From the NCBI RefSeq assembly GCF_963558545.1, contig NZ_CAUWHO010000021.1, positions 1 to 33,796 on the forward strand: 33,796 nt of DNA, in the 5' to 3' direction. Source of the DNA: Tyzzerella sp963558545 (GTDB lineage Bacteria; Bacillota; Clostridia; Lachnospirales; CAG-274). This document shows, piece after piece, positions 8,175-16,327 of this stretch. The notes beneath the pieces were generated by a model, which worked only from the letters and a program-made list of their open reading frames with translations, ran no database searches and was not told where the DNA came from. A program made the translations under genes and the position numbers. Positions within the stretch are counted from its first letter, which is position 1; each line of letters begins with the position of its first letter.

Positions 8175-9155
8175 ATGAATAATAATAAAAAATTATTTCT
8201 AGTTGGTGTAGTTTTTGTTATAATATCTATTTTTATTATTGCAATAGCCTCTTTTATATTATCCCCTTCTAAAAGCAATAACATAAATAATAATATTAAA
8301 AATATTAAAATATATTATTATGATAAAATAAATAATAATATATCATATGAACAAAGAAAAATACATTTAAAAAAAGAAGATATTGTAAATGTTATTTTTA
8401 AAGAAATGCAAATTTCCCCAAAATCTACAAACTTAAAATCCACTATACCAAAAGATTTATCCATATTAAATGCAAATATAACAGATTATACTTTAAATAT
8501 AAATTTATCTAATAATTACAATAATCTTTCTAATGTAGAAAAACTATTATTTAGGAGTAGCTTTGTTTGGACTATTACAGAAACTCCATTTGTAAACAAT
8601 GTAAAAATACTTGTAGATGGTATAGAGCAAAAATATAGCGATAATATAGAATATTTAAATCGTTCTAATATAATTTTAAACCCTACTATATCTCCAGATA
8701 AAATAGAAAAAGAAAAGGTAGTTTTATATTTTGCTAATAAAAATAATAAATTAGTAAAAGAAATTAGAAATATAGCAGTAAAACAAAATAAAAGTATGGA
8801 GTTGCATATTGTAGAGGAGCTTATAAAAGGCTCTACATCAGATGATACTATTAAAGTTATCCCTTCAGAAACTAAAATTAGAAATATTAAAACAGAAGAT
8901 AATATATGCTATGTAGACTTAAGCTCAGATTTTATGTCAAAAATGTATGTAAATGAAAAAATGCAAAATTTATCTATATATTCTATAGTAAATTCTTTGA
9001 CAAATCTAAATAATGTTAATAAAGTACAATTTTTGATAAATGGTGAAAAGATAAATATTACAAATACTAATATAGACATTAGCCAACCTTTAGGTAGGTA
9101 TAAAAGTATAATAGAAAATGAAAATACTACAGGAGAAGATAAAAAGAAAGGTTAG
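8175..9155 (+). CDS. GerMN-domain membrane-anchored protein
   Basis: This 326-residue protein starts at ATG 8175 after AGGAGG. A single membrane helix spans about 7-29, with no lipobox cysteine, so it is anchored and external. It carries two GerMN-type repeats: about 45-155 (ILNANITDYTLNINLSNNY, ending VNNVKILVDGIEQ) and about 180-300 (LHIVEELIKGSTSDDTIKVI, ENICYVDLSSDF-type strand, VNKVQFLINGEKI). GerMN domains occur in spore germination GerM and in LpqB, the partner of the MtrAB system. Here the gene follows a regulator and kinase by 20 bases, so a role in modulating that kinase or in the cell envelope is plausible, but this is inferred from position. Confidence 0.82.
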   Translation: MNNNKKLFLVGVVFVIISIFIIAIASFILSPSKSNNINNNIKNIKIYYYDKINNNISYEQRKIHLKKEDIVNVIFKEMQISPKSTNLKSTIPKDLSILNANITDYTLNINLSNNYNNLSNVEKLLFRSSFVWTITETPFVNNVKILVDGIEQKYSDNIEYLNRSNIILNPTISPDKIEKEKVVLYFANKNNKLVKEIRNIAVKQNKSMELHIVEELIKGSTSDDTIKVIPSETKIRNIKTEDNICYVDLSSDFMSKMYVNEKMQNLSIYSIVNSLTNLNNVNKVQFLINGEKINITNTNIDISQPLGRYKSIIENENTTGEDKKKG

Positions 9156-9172
9156 TGTTTAACCTTTCTTTT
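9142..9172 (+). terminator. Hairpin overlapping the GerMN gene stop, possible terminator or attenuator before comEC
   Basis: AAAAGAAAGGTTA at 9142-9154 pairs with TAACCTTTCTTTT after a short loop, followed by TTTTAAAATT. It covers the stop codon at 9153-9155 and ends 12 bases before the natural comEC start at 9184, so it may limit readthrough into comEC. Confidence 0.6.
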
Positions 9173-9183
9173 AAAATTATATT

Positions 9184-9309
9184 ATGAAAAGACCTTTATT
9201 ATTTATACTAACATTTTTAACTTTAGGTATATTAATGTATTATTTCTTATCAAATATATACATTTTCTTTATTGTTTGTTATGTCATTTTATTTAAGCAA
9301 AATATATAA
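9184..9309 (+). other. comEC: Out-of-frame 5' end of comEC
   Basis: ATG 9184 opens a 41-codon frame beginning MKRPLLFILTFLTLGIL, which is the typical first membrane helix of ComEC proteins, and runs through IYIFFIVCYVILF to a TAA at 9307. The main comEC frame is a different one, opens after a TAA at 9233 and has no other good start. Dropping one T from the ATTTTATTT run near 9286-9294 would join the two into a normal ComEC N-terminus. No clear ribosome site precedes 9184. Confidence 0.65.
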
Positions 9310-11440
9310 AATAAAATTTCCTAAGTATTTAGTATTATTTTCTTTAATAGGATATTTTTTAATGTATATAAATAATGTTCCATATTCTTTAAATGAAAAA
9401 GAAGAAATACATACTATTGGTTATATAAAAAATATAGAAAAAACATCTAATAATAAATATAAATTTAAATTAACTACAAAATACATTAATAATTCTTATA
9501 AAAAATTAAATATTTTAGTTTATACAGATAGTATAAATAATATAAAAATTGGTGCTAAAGTATCTATTAATGGTACTATATATTATCCAAATAAAAAATC
9601 TACTCCTAATGGATATGACGAAGAGCTAAACTATAAAATAGATAACATTAAATATAAAATGTATGCTAATAAAATAGAAATTTTAAAATATAATAAATTA
9701 AAATTATATTTATCTAACTTAAAGGATAATATTGGTAATATATACGATAGTATATTACCAATAACAGAGAGTAATATTTTAAAAGCTATGATTTTAGGTG
9801 AAAAGCAATTTTTAGATAATGAAACAATCAATTTATATAGAACTTCTGGAATATACCATATACTTGCAATATCTGGATTACATATAGGCATCTTAGCATT
9901 ATTTTTAAGAAAAATATTCAACCTTATCCATAGACGCTTTGGCAATATATTGGTTATTATTATACTAATTTTATACTGTATATTTACTGGTAGTAATTTA
10001 TCAACAATAAGAGCTACTATTATGTGTATAACTGTATTAGTTGGGGATATGATTTTTAGAAATCCTGACTTTATATCATCTATTAGTTTATCTGCCATAA
10101 TTTTACTTATTAAAAATCCTTATTATATTTTTGATATAGGCTTTTTATATTCCTATACATCTGTATTTTCTATAGCATTTTTAGGTGGTAGAATATGTAC
10201 TATTTATAGTATTAAAGGTATATGTAAAGCTTTTATTATATCATTTTTTGTATGCTTATCTATAAAGCCTATAACAGCATACTATTTTTATAACATTACT
10301 ATACTAGATACATTTTTAAATGTAGTTATCATTCCCTTTATGTCAATTGTTGTAATTATTGGTTTTATAACAAGTATTGTTGGTATATTTAGTATACCTA
10401 TTGCTAAATTTTTAATAGGTAGTGTATACTATATACTAAGGTTATTTACATATATGTGTAAAATAATAGAAAATATGGAATTTAATAATATAATTATTGG
10501 CCGTCCATCTATTTTTATAATAATAGGTATATACGCTATGTTATTTTTTATAGGATACACTTTCTATGATAAATATCTTATAAAAACTCGTAAAAAATTT
10601 ATTAATATTGGTATTATTATATTTATTATATGTACCTCTTTATCTATACTTATCCCAAAACCATTTACTATAACTATGTTAGATGTAGGGCAAGGAGATA
10701 GTATTGTTGGTATTAATAACGATGGTGTATTTTTAATAGATGGTGGTGGTAGTAATAATTTTTCTACTGGAGAAAATATTATTCTTCCCTATTTAAAAAG
10801 TAAAGGTATAAAAACAATAGATTTTGTATTTGTAAGCCATAATGATAACGACCATATAAAAGGCATAATAGAAATTTTAGATAAAATACATATAAAAAAT
10901 TTATTTTTACCAATAAATAATACGCTAGATGAAAACTACAATACTCTTTTAAATATTGCAAAAGATAAAAATATCCCTGTTTACTTTTTACAAAATGGCG
11001 ACACACTTTCTTTAGGCGATAATTTAAAATTTGATATACTTCATCCCAATAAAAACTTTTTAGATGATAATGATAATAATAATTCTATTGTTTTAAAACT
11101 AAAATATAAAAATAATTCTGTTTTATTTACAGGTGATATAGAAAAACAAGCAGAAAATTTCTTATTAGAGAATAATACAAGTTTAAATGCAGATATATTA
11201 AAAGTTGCTCACCACGGTTCAAAAACATCTACTACATCTGATTTTTTAGCTAAAACAAATCCTAAAGATGCTTTAATATCTTGTAAAGAAAACAATATAT
11301 ATAACCACCCTAGCCAAGAAACTATAAATAATTTAAAAAATGCTAATGTTAATATTTATAGAACAGATAAAAATAAAACCATAACTATAAAATTTTATAA
11401 AAATAATTATAAAATATCCTATATTAAAAATAATTTTTAG
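9272..11440 (+). CDS. comEC: ComEC competence DNA channel (intact body, 5' end in another frame)
   Basis: ComEC carries single-stranded DNA across the membrane during natural transformation. The open frame gives 722 residues. It holds an N-terminal OB-like segment (about 45-125), the membrane Competence domain with LKAMILGEKQFLDNETINLY and GIYHILAISGLHIGILAL (about 165-205), many helices to about 460, and a metallo-beta-lactamase-like end with MLDVGQGDSI, LIDGGGSN, SHNDNDHIKG, LFTGDIEKQ and KVAHHGSKTST. The frame's first start codon, TTG 9272, has no ribosome site and would omit the first membrane helix. The true start is probably ATG 9184 in a second frame (separate entry). So the gene is either frameshifted, mis-sequenced, or uses frameshifting. 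The body shows no other damage. holA follows 11 bases later. Confidence 0.88.
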   Translation: MFVMSFYLSKIYKIKFPKYLVLFSLIGYFLMYINNVPYSLNEKEEIHTIGYIKNIEKTSNNKYKFKLTTKYINNSYKKLNILVYTDSINNIKIGAKVSINGTIYYPNKKSTPNGYDEELNYKIDNIKYKMYANKIEILKYNKLKLYLSNLKDNIGNIYDSILPITESNILKAMILGEKQFLDNETINLYRTSGIYHILAISGLHIGILALFLRKIFNLIHRRFGNILVIIILILYCIFTGSNLSTIRATIMCITVLVGDMIFRNPDFISSISLSAIILLIKNPYYIFDIGFLYSYTSVFSIAFLGGRICTIYSIKGICKAFIISFFVCLSIKPITAYYFYNITILDTFLNVVIIPFMSIVVIIGFITSIVGIFSIPIAKFLIGSVYYILRLFTYMCKIIENMEFNNIIIGRPSIFIIIGIYAMLFFIGYTFYDKYLIKTRKKFINIGIIIFIICTSLSILIPKPFTITMLDVGQGDSIVGINNDGVFLIDGGGSNNFSTGENIILPYLKSKGIKTIDFVFVSHNDNDHIKGIIEILDKIHIKNLFLPINNTLDENYNTLLNIAKDKNIPVYFLQNGDTLSLGDNLKFDILHPNKNFLDDNDNNNSIVLKLKYKNNSVLFTGDIEKQAENFLLENNTSLNADILKVAHHGSKTSTTSDFLAKTNPKDALISCKENNIYNHPSQETINNLKNANVNIYRTDKNKTITIKFYKNNYKISYIKNNF

Positions 11441-11451
11441 GGGAGATAAAT

Positions 11452-12447
11452 TTGAAAACTTTAGATAACCATATAAAAAACAAAAATTTTTCAAATATAT
11501 ATCTTATATTTGGAGAAGAAGAATATTTAAAAAATACTTATGAAAAAAAATTAATATCTAGTATTGTAAATGAAAACTTTAAAATGATGAATTTTGATAT
11601 TTTTGAGGGTAAAAGTTTTAATATTTCTGAAGTAATAGATGCTTGTGATACTATGCCTTTTATGAACGAATATAGGCTAGTTATTTTAAAAAATACAGGA
11701 TTAATATACGATGGTAGAAAAGATGATACTGCTAAGCTAGAACAATATTTACATAATATACCTAAAACTACAATAATTACTTTTATAGAAGAAAAAATAG
11801 ATAAAAAGTTAAAAATTTTTAAAACTATACATAGTATAGGAACAACTCATCAAATAGATATACCTTCAGAAAATCAACTAGTTAGTTGGATATTAAATGT
11901 ATTTAAAGATAATAATAAAGATATATCTACAAAAGAAGCACTATATATTATAAGAAATATAAGCTCCAATATGGAAATAATTTTAAATGAAATAAATAAG
12001 CTTATATCCTACAAAAATAGCACTGACAAAATAACTATAAAAGATATAGATAATATATGTACAAAATCAGTTGAAAGCAAAATATTCGACCTTATAAACT
12101 TTATGGCAAATAAAGATATGAAAAATGCAATAAAAATGTATAAAAACCTCATTAATAATAAAACATCTCCTTTCATTATTTTAAATATGATATCTAGGCA
12201 ATTTAGGATTATATTACAAACAAAATATTTATATAATAAAAATTATAATATAAATAGCATTGCATCAAAGCTTGGTTTAAGAGATTTTATAGTTAAAGAA
12301 GCCCTTAACCATAGCAAAAATTTTTCTATAAAAATATTGTTACAAGCAATAAATGAATGTTTAGAAATAGACAATAAAATAAAAACTGGGCAATCTACAG
12401 ATGAAATAGCTGTGGAACTGTTAATAATAAAATATACTACCCTATAA
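11452..12447 (+). CDS. holA: DNA polymerase III delta subunit
   Basis: The delta subunit opens the sliding clamp within the clamp-loader complex. The 331-residue length is normal. The N-terminal AAA-like domain shows IYLIFGEEEYLKN (no functional Walker A, as usual for delta), FDIFEGKSFNISEVIDACDTMPFM and YRLVILKNTGL. The C-terminal part has the collar-type helices, with SPFIILNMISRQFRIILQTKYL near 240 and LLQAINECLEIDNKIKTGQ near 300. Start is TTG 11452 after GGGGAGA that begins at the comEC stop, so the two genes are co-transcribed. The comEC-holA order is common in Firmicutes. rpsT, often next to holA, is not here. Confidence 0.94.
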   Translation: MKTLDNHIKNKNFSNIYLIFGEEEYLKNTYEKKLISSIVNENFKMMNFDIFEGKSFNISEVIDACDTMPFMNEYRLVILKNTGLIYDGRKDDTAKLEQYLHNIPKTTIITFIEEKIDKKLKIFKTIHSIGTTHQIDIPSENQLVSWILNVFKDNNKDISTKEALYIIRNISSNMEIILNEINKLISYKNSTDKITIKDIDNICTKSVESKIFDLINFMANKDMKNAIKMYKNLINNKTSPFIILNMISRQFRIILQTKYLYNKNYNINSIASKLGLRDFIVKEALNHSKNFSIKILLQAINECLEIDNKIKTGQSTDEIAVELLIIKYTTL

Positions 12448-12452
12448 AAGTA

Positions 12453-12481
12453 TTGCAAAAATTAACTAAATGTTTTACAAT
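12453..12481 (+). promoter_or_regulatory. Sigma-A promoter of the corA leader
   Basis: TTGCAA at 12453-12458, a 17-base spacer, and TACAAT at 12476-12481, beginning six bases after the holA stop. Transcription would start near 12488, giving an untranslated leader of about 160 bases before corA. Confidence 0.68.
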
Positions 12482-12500
12482 ATTATATAGATTATTAATT

Positions 12501-12639
12501 AAAGGCAGGTGATTTTTATGGACATTATACCCCAGTATTATTTTAGCAAAAAATTGAATATTTATAATTTAGTCCATAAATTTAGGATTTGCCTTAGCCT
12601 ATTTTATATTTCCTAACTTTATATGGACTTTTAAGGAGG
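12501..12639 (+). promoter_or_regulatory. Possible switching leader RNA before corA
   Basis: Two nested pairings enclose the small ORF: AAGGCA (12502-12507) with TGCCTT (12590-12595), and a perfect 9-bp TTTATGGAC (12515-12523) with GTCCATAAA (12572-12580). The same 3' strands have alternative partners nearer corA: GTCCAT with ATGGAC (12623-12628), and CCTTA (12592-12596) with TAAGG (12632-12636), which is part of the corA ribosome site. These alternatives would compete with the first pair. No known riboswitch class is recognised. The function is inferred. Confidence 0.4.
12518..12616 (+). CDS. Possible 32-residue leader peptide upstream of corA
   Basis: ATG 12518 opens a frame that begins MDIIPQYYFSKKLNIYNL and stops at 12616, 30 bases before corA. 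A good GGCAGGTGA ribosome site precedes it. The peptide has no recognisable domain. It sits in the corA leader between the promoter at 12453-12481 and the corA start, and its initiation region is part of a 9-bp inverted repeat. Leader peptides that sense magnesium or translation are known upstream of corA and mgtA in enterobacteria (CorL, MgtL); a similar role here is inference. It could also be a chance frame. Confidence 0.4.
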   Translation: MDIIPQYYFSKKLNIYNLVHKFRICLSLFYIS

Positions 12640-12646
12640 AAATAAA

Positions 12647-13585
12647 ATGATAAAAATGTATATATCTTCAAACAAAGAACTTGTAGAAACAGACACTATT
12701 ACAGAAGGCGTTTGGATAAATATGGTAAACCCTTACTTAAAAGAAGTAAATGAGGTAGCTAAAGCGCTAGATATAGACCCAGATTTTATAAATGCAGCAC
12801 TTGATGAAGAAGAACGCTCTAGGATAGAAATAGACGAGGAAAAAAACAGTGTTCTTATATTAGTAGATACTCCTTGTATCTCTAAAGATAGAGAATCTAA
12901 TATATATGAAACTTTACCTATTGGTATTATATTTACAGATAAAGCTATTATTACAGTTTCTCTAAACGAAACACTTGTATTAGAACCATTTATAAAAAAT
13001 CGCGTTAAAACATTTTTTACTTATAAAAGGTCAAGATTTGTTCTTCAGATTTTATATAAAAATGCTTCTTTATACTTATATTTTCTAAAAAGGATAGATA
13101 AACAAAGTAACATTATAGAAAATGAGCTTCATAAATCTCTAAAAAACAAAGAGCTTATCCAACTTTTAACATTAGAAAAAAGTTTAGTATATTTTTCTAC
13201 TTCCCTAAAGTCTAATGAACTTGTTATGGAAAAGCTATTAAGATACGATTTTATAAAAAAATATGAAGAAGATAAAGAGCTTTTAGAAGATACTATTATA
13301 GAAAATAAACAAGCAATAGAAATGTCAAAAATATATAGTGATATACTAGCTGGCACAATGGATGCTTTTGCATCTATTATATCCAACAACTTAAACATTG
13401 TTATGAAAGTTTTAACATCTATCACTATAATTATGGCAATACCAACTATAATATCAAGCTTCTTTGGTATGAATGTACCTGTTCCATTTTCTGATAATCC
13501 TCTTGCATTTTTATGGATTATACTAGGTTCTATAGGTATTTGCCTGTTAGTAGGAAAAATTATGTCAAAAAAAGATATGTTTTAA
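12647..13585 (+). CDS. corA: CorA-family magnesium transporter
   Basis: A pentameric membrane channel for magnesium (sometimes cobalt or nickel). The 312-residue protein has the usual cytoplasmic alpha/beta domain (1-about 150), a long helical stalk (about 155-250), then two membrane helices at about 253-273 and 287-305. The selectivity motif G274-M-N276 (SSFFGMNVPVPF) closes the first helix, and the C-terminus is basic (KIMSKKDMF). The start ATG 12647 has an AAGGAGG seven bases upstream. It has its own promoter and a leader of about 160 bases with possible regulatory structure, and ends in a strong terminator. Confidence 0.95.
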   Translation: MIKMYISSNKELVETDTITEGVWINMVNPYLKEVNEVAKALDIDPDFINAALDEEERSRIEIDEEKNSVLILVDTPCISKDRESNIYETLPIGIIFTDKAIITVSLNETLVLEPFIKNRVKTFFTYKRSRFVLQILYKNASLYLYFLKRIDKQSNIIENELHKSLKNKELIQLLTLEKSLVYFSTSLKSNELVMEKLLRYDFIKKYEEDKELLEDTIIENKQAIEMSKIYSDILAGTMDAFASIISNNLNIVMKVLTSITIIMAIPTIISSFFGMNVPVPFSDNPLAFLWIILGSIGICLLVGKIMSKKDMF

Positions 13586-13586
13586 T

Positions 13587-13637
13587 AGAGTAAAATAAAA
13601 GTATACTGTCTAAGACAGTATACTTTTATTTTACTCT
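13587..13637. terminator. Bidirectional terminator between corA and the small membrane-protein gene
   Basis: A perfect inverted repeat with 25-base arms around one central base (core GTATACTGTCT / AGACAGTATAC), A-rich left and T-rich right. It starts just after the corA stop and includes the stop codon and last codons of the converging gene. Confidence 0.92.
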
Positions 13638-13876
13638 TCATCATCTTCATAGTCTAAAGCATGGTAATCTTCGTAGAAATCATCTTCATCATAATAAAAA
13701 TCATCATCTTGAGATAATAGTTCCATTTTATTTTTAATTTTTACAATTAAAAATACAACGCTTAATAATGCTATTACAAAACCTAATATAATAAATAATG
13801 CAGTTCTATTACTTATTTTTTTAGAAAACTTTTCGATTTCTCTTTTTAATTCTTGGATTAAATGTTCTGTTTTCAT
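13631..13876 (-). CDS. Small single-pass membrane protein with acidic tail
   Basis: Unrecognised 81-residue protein. Residues 1-28 are a charged helix (MKTEHLIQELKREIEKFSKK) that may form a coiled coil, 30-50 a membrane helix, and 58-81 a strongly acidic Asp/Glu/Tyr tail (DDDFYYDEDDFYEDY). I choose ATG 13876 because AAGGAGG lies seven bases upstream; the same frame runs further up but without a ribosome site. It begins one base after the Nudix stop, so the two form an operon. The final codons are part of the terminator palindrome. No function can be assigned. Confidence 0.75.
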   Translation of the reverse strand: MKTEHLIQELKREIEKFSKKISNRTALFIILGFVIALLSVVFLIVKIKNKMELLSQDDDFYYDEDDFYEDYHALDYEDDEE

Positions 13877-13877
13877 A

Positions 13878-14339
13878 CTAAATCCTCCTTGTATGATTTT
13901 TATTTTTTGTAAAAAATCTTTTTCTATGCTCCATATATTCAGCATAAGCACGTTTCATTATTTGCTTTTCATCATTAAATTTTAATAAATAATAAGCCTC
14001 GTGCTCTTTATAGTATCCAGCGTCTACAAAAAATTCTTCTGCTTGTGGCTTGCAATAAAAAGAATCTGTTGTCATAAGATACCAATGTACTGTTTTGTTA
14101 ACAATATCTGAGCCACCTTTAAAAGTATATACAGTTTTGCCAATATATTTTATTATTTTGGCAGAAGCACCAGTTTCTTCTTTAACTTCTCTTAGTGCTG
14201 TTTGTTTAAAAGTTTCACCTTCTTCAACAGTACCTTTTGGCATAACCCAACCCATATATCGCCCATTTTGATTTTTATAAAGCAATAAGACCTTTCCACG
14301 ATGAATTACAACACCTCCGCAACTAACAGCTTCTATCAC
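13878..14339 (-). CDS. Nudix hydrolase
   Basis: A 153-residue hydrolase of nucleoside-diphosphate-linked substrates. The Nudix box is complete at residues 36-58: G36, E42, R50-E51, E54-E55, G57 (GTVEEGE, ALREVKEETGA). The core reads SCGGVVIHRGKVLLLYKNQNGRYMGWVMPKG, which resembles Ap4A/MutT-like members; the substrate is not readable. Start is GTG 14339, eight bases after GGAGG. It is followed within one base by the small acidic membrane protein. The basic C-terminus (HRKRFFTKNKNHTRRI) is unremarkable. A 261-base gap of unknown content precedes it. Confidence 0.9.
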   Translation of the reverse strand: MIEAVSCGGVVIHRGKVLLLYKNQNGRYMGWVMPKGTVEEGETFKQTALREVKEETGASAKIIKYIGKTVYTFKGGSDIVNKTVHWYLMTTDSFYCKPQAEEFFVDAGYYKEHEAYYLLKFNDEKQIMKRAYAEYMEHRKRFFTKNKNHTRRI

Positions 14340-14600
14340 AATTAATTCCTCCGATGTTATAGCATTGGTAGCATAAGCTAATTAATTTTATACAAAATAG
14401 GTTGTTTATATAAAATTTACTATTATGGTTCTATGCCAATTTATATATAGCAAAAATTAGTTAAAGAACCTTTAAGCTCTTATTAAAAGTATACTCCTTT
14501 TATAATAATTTTTCAATAAAAATTTTATATTTTTACAATATTTTTTAAAATCAATTTTTATAAACTTTATATCTAAACTTATATGTGGATAAATATTGTA
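14340..14600 (-). other. Gene-free leader region upstream of the Nudix gene
   Basis: No ORF with a ribosome site other than that of the Nudix gene. Reading the reverse strand there is a 9-bp inverted repeat AATTTTATA / TATAAAATT with a 16-base loop, and a GGTTCT / AGAACC pair about 32 bases apart. This may be a structured untranslated leader or simply AT-rich spacer; I recognise no known RNA family. Confidence 0.3.
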
Positions 14601-15269
14601 TTAATCCTTAAAAGGAGATATCTTTATATAATAATTAATTCTTTTAAGGCTTATAAAAAATATATAAACAAAAAATATTACAAAAAATATATTACTATAT
14701 TTAATATCTGGAAATAATAATAAATCATACACACCGTGTATAAATATAGCTATTATTAAAGAAAATATTTTCATTTTATGCTTAAAAAATTTTTCTTTAG
14801 ATAAGTAATACCCCATATATACTCCAAAAATAGCGTGAGCTGGTACAGAAAAAATAGCCCTTGCTATTGCTGTATATAATCCACCTATCATAGGGTTAAA
14901 AATGTATAAAATATTTTCTATTATAGCAAATCCAAGTGATATATAAACTGCATATAAAATGCCATCAAACGGTTCGTTGTAATTATTATTTTTATATATT
15001 AAAAACATTAATATAATATACTTATATGTTTCTTCTACAAAAGATGCTACTATAAAAGATATAAAAAAAGGATAATATATAGAGTGTTGAGGTGGTGCAA
15101 AACTAGTAATATATTTTTCTGTAAAAGTTATAGGAACAGCAATAACTATACCATAAAATGTTCCTGTTAATGCTAGTTTAATGGGTTCTTTTTCATATTT
15201 ATCTTTAATATATACAGTTAATAATATTATAACAATAGGAGCAATACATATATATAATAATCTTCCCAT
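14601..15269 (-). CDS. PrsW-family intramembrane metalloprotease
   Basis: A 222-residue polytopic membrane protein with about seven or eight helices. The PrsW signature residues are present: E79-E80 and K83 (VEETYKY), E118 (FAIIEN), H145 (SVPAHAIFG), H178 and D182 (HGVYDLL). In Bacillus subtilis PrsW makes the first cut of the anti-sigma factor RsiW. No sigma/anti-sigma pair is present here, so the substrate is unknown. It starts at ATG 15269 after AAGGAG and lies 56 bases after the DnaI-like gene on the same strand, probably as the last gene of that operon. Confidence 0.9.
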   Translation of the reverse strand: MGRLLYICIAPIVIILLTVYIKDKYEKEPIKLALTGTFYGIVIAVPITFTEKYITSFAPPQHSIYYPFFISFIVASFVEETYKYIILMFLIYKNNNYNEPFDGILYAVYISLGFAIIENILYIFNPMIGGLYTAIARAIFSVPAHAIFGVYMGYYLSKEKFFKHKMKIFSLIIAIFIHGVYDLLLFPDIKYSNIFFVIFFVYIFFISLKRINYYIKISPFKD

Positions 15270-15325
15270 TTTTTCTCCTTAAATATAAATTTATTTAACT
15301 ATATATTTCTATTTTTATAGATATT

Positions 15326-16327
15326 TTATACCTTATTTTTTAACTTTTTTATTATCCTTATATCATTTCCAAAAAATTTTATCATATCATATTCTCCATA
15401 TAACCTAGATACAATCCTATTAGAATAATTTTTTACAATTTCATCTGGAGATAAATTAGTAGATATTATTGTAGATTTTCTTTCTAAAATACGGCTATTT
15501 ATAATATCAAAAAGCTCTGTTGTAGATAAAGATGTTATAAATTCTGTCCCTAAATCATCTATTATAAATAAATCTGCTTCTTTTACAAGATTTAAAATCT
15601 CTTTGTTTATTTCTTCATTATCTTTATTAAATTTCTGATTTTCAAAAATACTAAAAAGATTAAATGCTGTAACATATAAAACTATCTTACCTTTGTCTAA
15701 AAGTTCTTTAGCTATACATCTGCATAAAAATGTTTTTCCAAGTCCAGTATTTCCATAAAAAACCATATTTTTAAACTTATCATCAAATTCTTCTACAAAT
15801 AAGCTACACTTCCTAATTATAAATTTCATATTTTCATAAGGAGACATATTGTTTTCTTTATCAATTTGTTTGGAATAATAGTCTAATGAAAATTTAGAAA
15901 AATTTTCTGTTTTTATTATCTCTGCTATATTTGACATATTATAGGCTTTATTTATAAGCTTTTGTTTAAAACATTCACATTTTTTATTATTTATAAAACC
16001 TGTATCTTTACATTTATTACATATATAAACATCATCAAAATAATTTTTAGAAAATCCATTTTCTGCCATAAGACTTTCTTTTTCTTTTTTCAAACTTTCT
16101 GTTAAATTTTTTATATCTTCTATATATTTTTGCTTTTCATCTTTACCTGCATATATAATAGCCTTAGATATTTTTATAGCTGTCATATTAAGCTCATCAT
16201 CTATCTCTTTTATTCTTTTACACTTTTTATAGCAAATTTCTTTTTTTAACTCAATTTTCTTTTTTGCATCATCTGTCAATTTTTCATATTCTGCTAATAT
16301 ATCTTTATATATAGCTTGACTAATCAT
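15326..16327 (-). CDS. DnaI/DnaC-like helicase-loader ATPase
   Basis: A 333-residue AAA+ protein that probably loads the replicative helicase. The N-terminal half is a long helical region (10-95) and a small zinc-type cluster, C103-x2-C106 ... C117-x-C119. The ATPase has Walker A G192-N-T-G-L-G-K-T199, Walker B LFIIDDLG (253-260), a sensor-1 region IISTNLS and an arginine-rich SNRIVSRLYG. Its start overlaps the end of the DnaD-like gene by eight bases, which suggests translational coupling. The pairing of DnaD-like and DnaI-like proteins is the typical Firmicute primosome set. Confidence 0.9.
   Translation of the reverse strand: MISQAIYKDILAEYEKLTDDAKKKIELKKEICYKKCKRIKEIDDELNMTAIKISKAIIYAGKDEKQKYIEDIKNLTESLKKEKESLMAENGFSKNYFDDVYICNKCKDTGFINNKKCECFKQKLINKAYNMSNIAEIIKTENFSKFSLDYYSKQIDKENNMSPYENMKFIIRKCSLFVEEFDDKFKNMVFYGNTGLGKTFLCRCIAKELLDKGKIVLYVTAFNLFSIFENQKFNKDNEEINKEILNLVKEADLFIIDDLGTEFITSLSTTELFDIINSRILERKSTIISTNLSPDEIVKNYSNRIVSRLYGEYDMIKFFGNDIRIIKKLKNKV

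Noticed and set aside
12488..12646. M-box magnesium riboswitch before corA
   Set aside because: The leader is short and I do not find the conserved M-box helices or loops.
14340..14600. T-box or tRNA-like element
   Set aside because: No T-box core (TGGNACCGCG) and no cloverleaf could be built.
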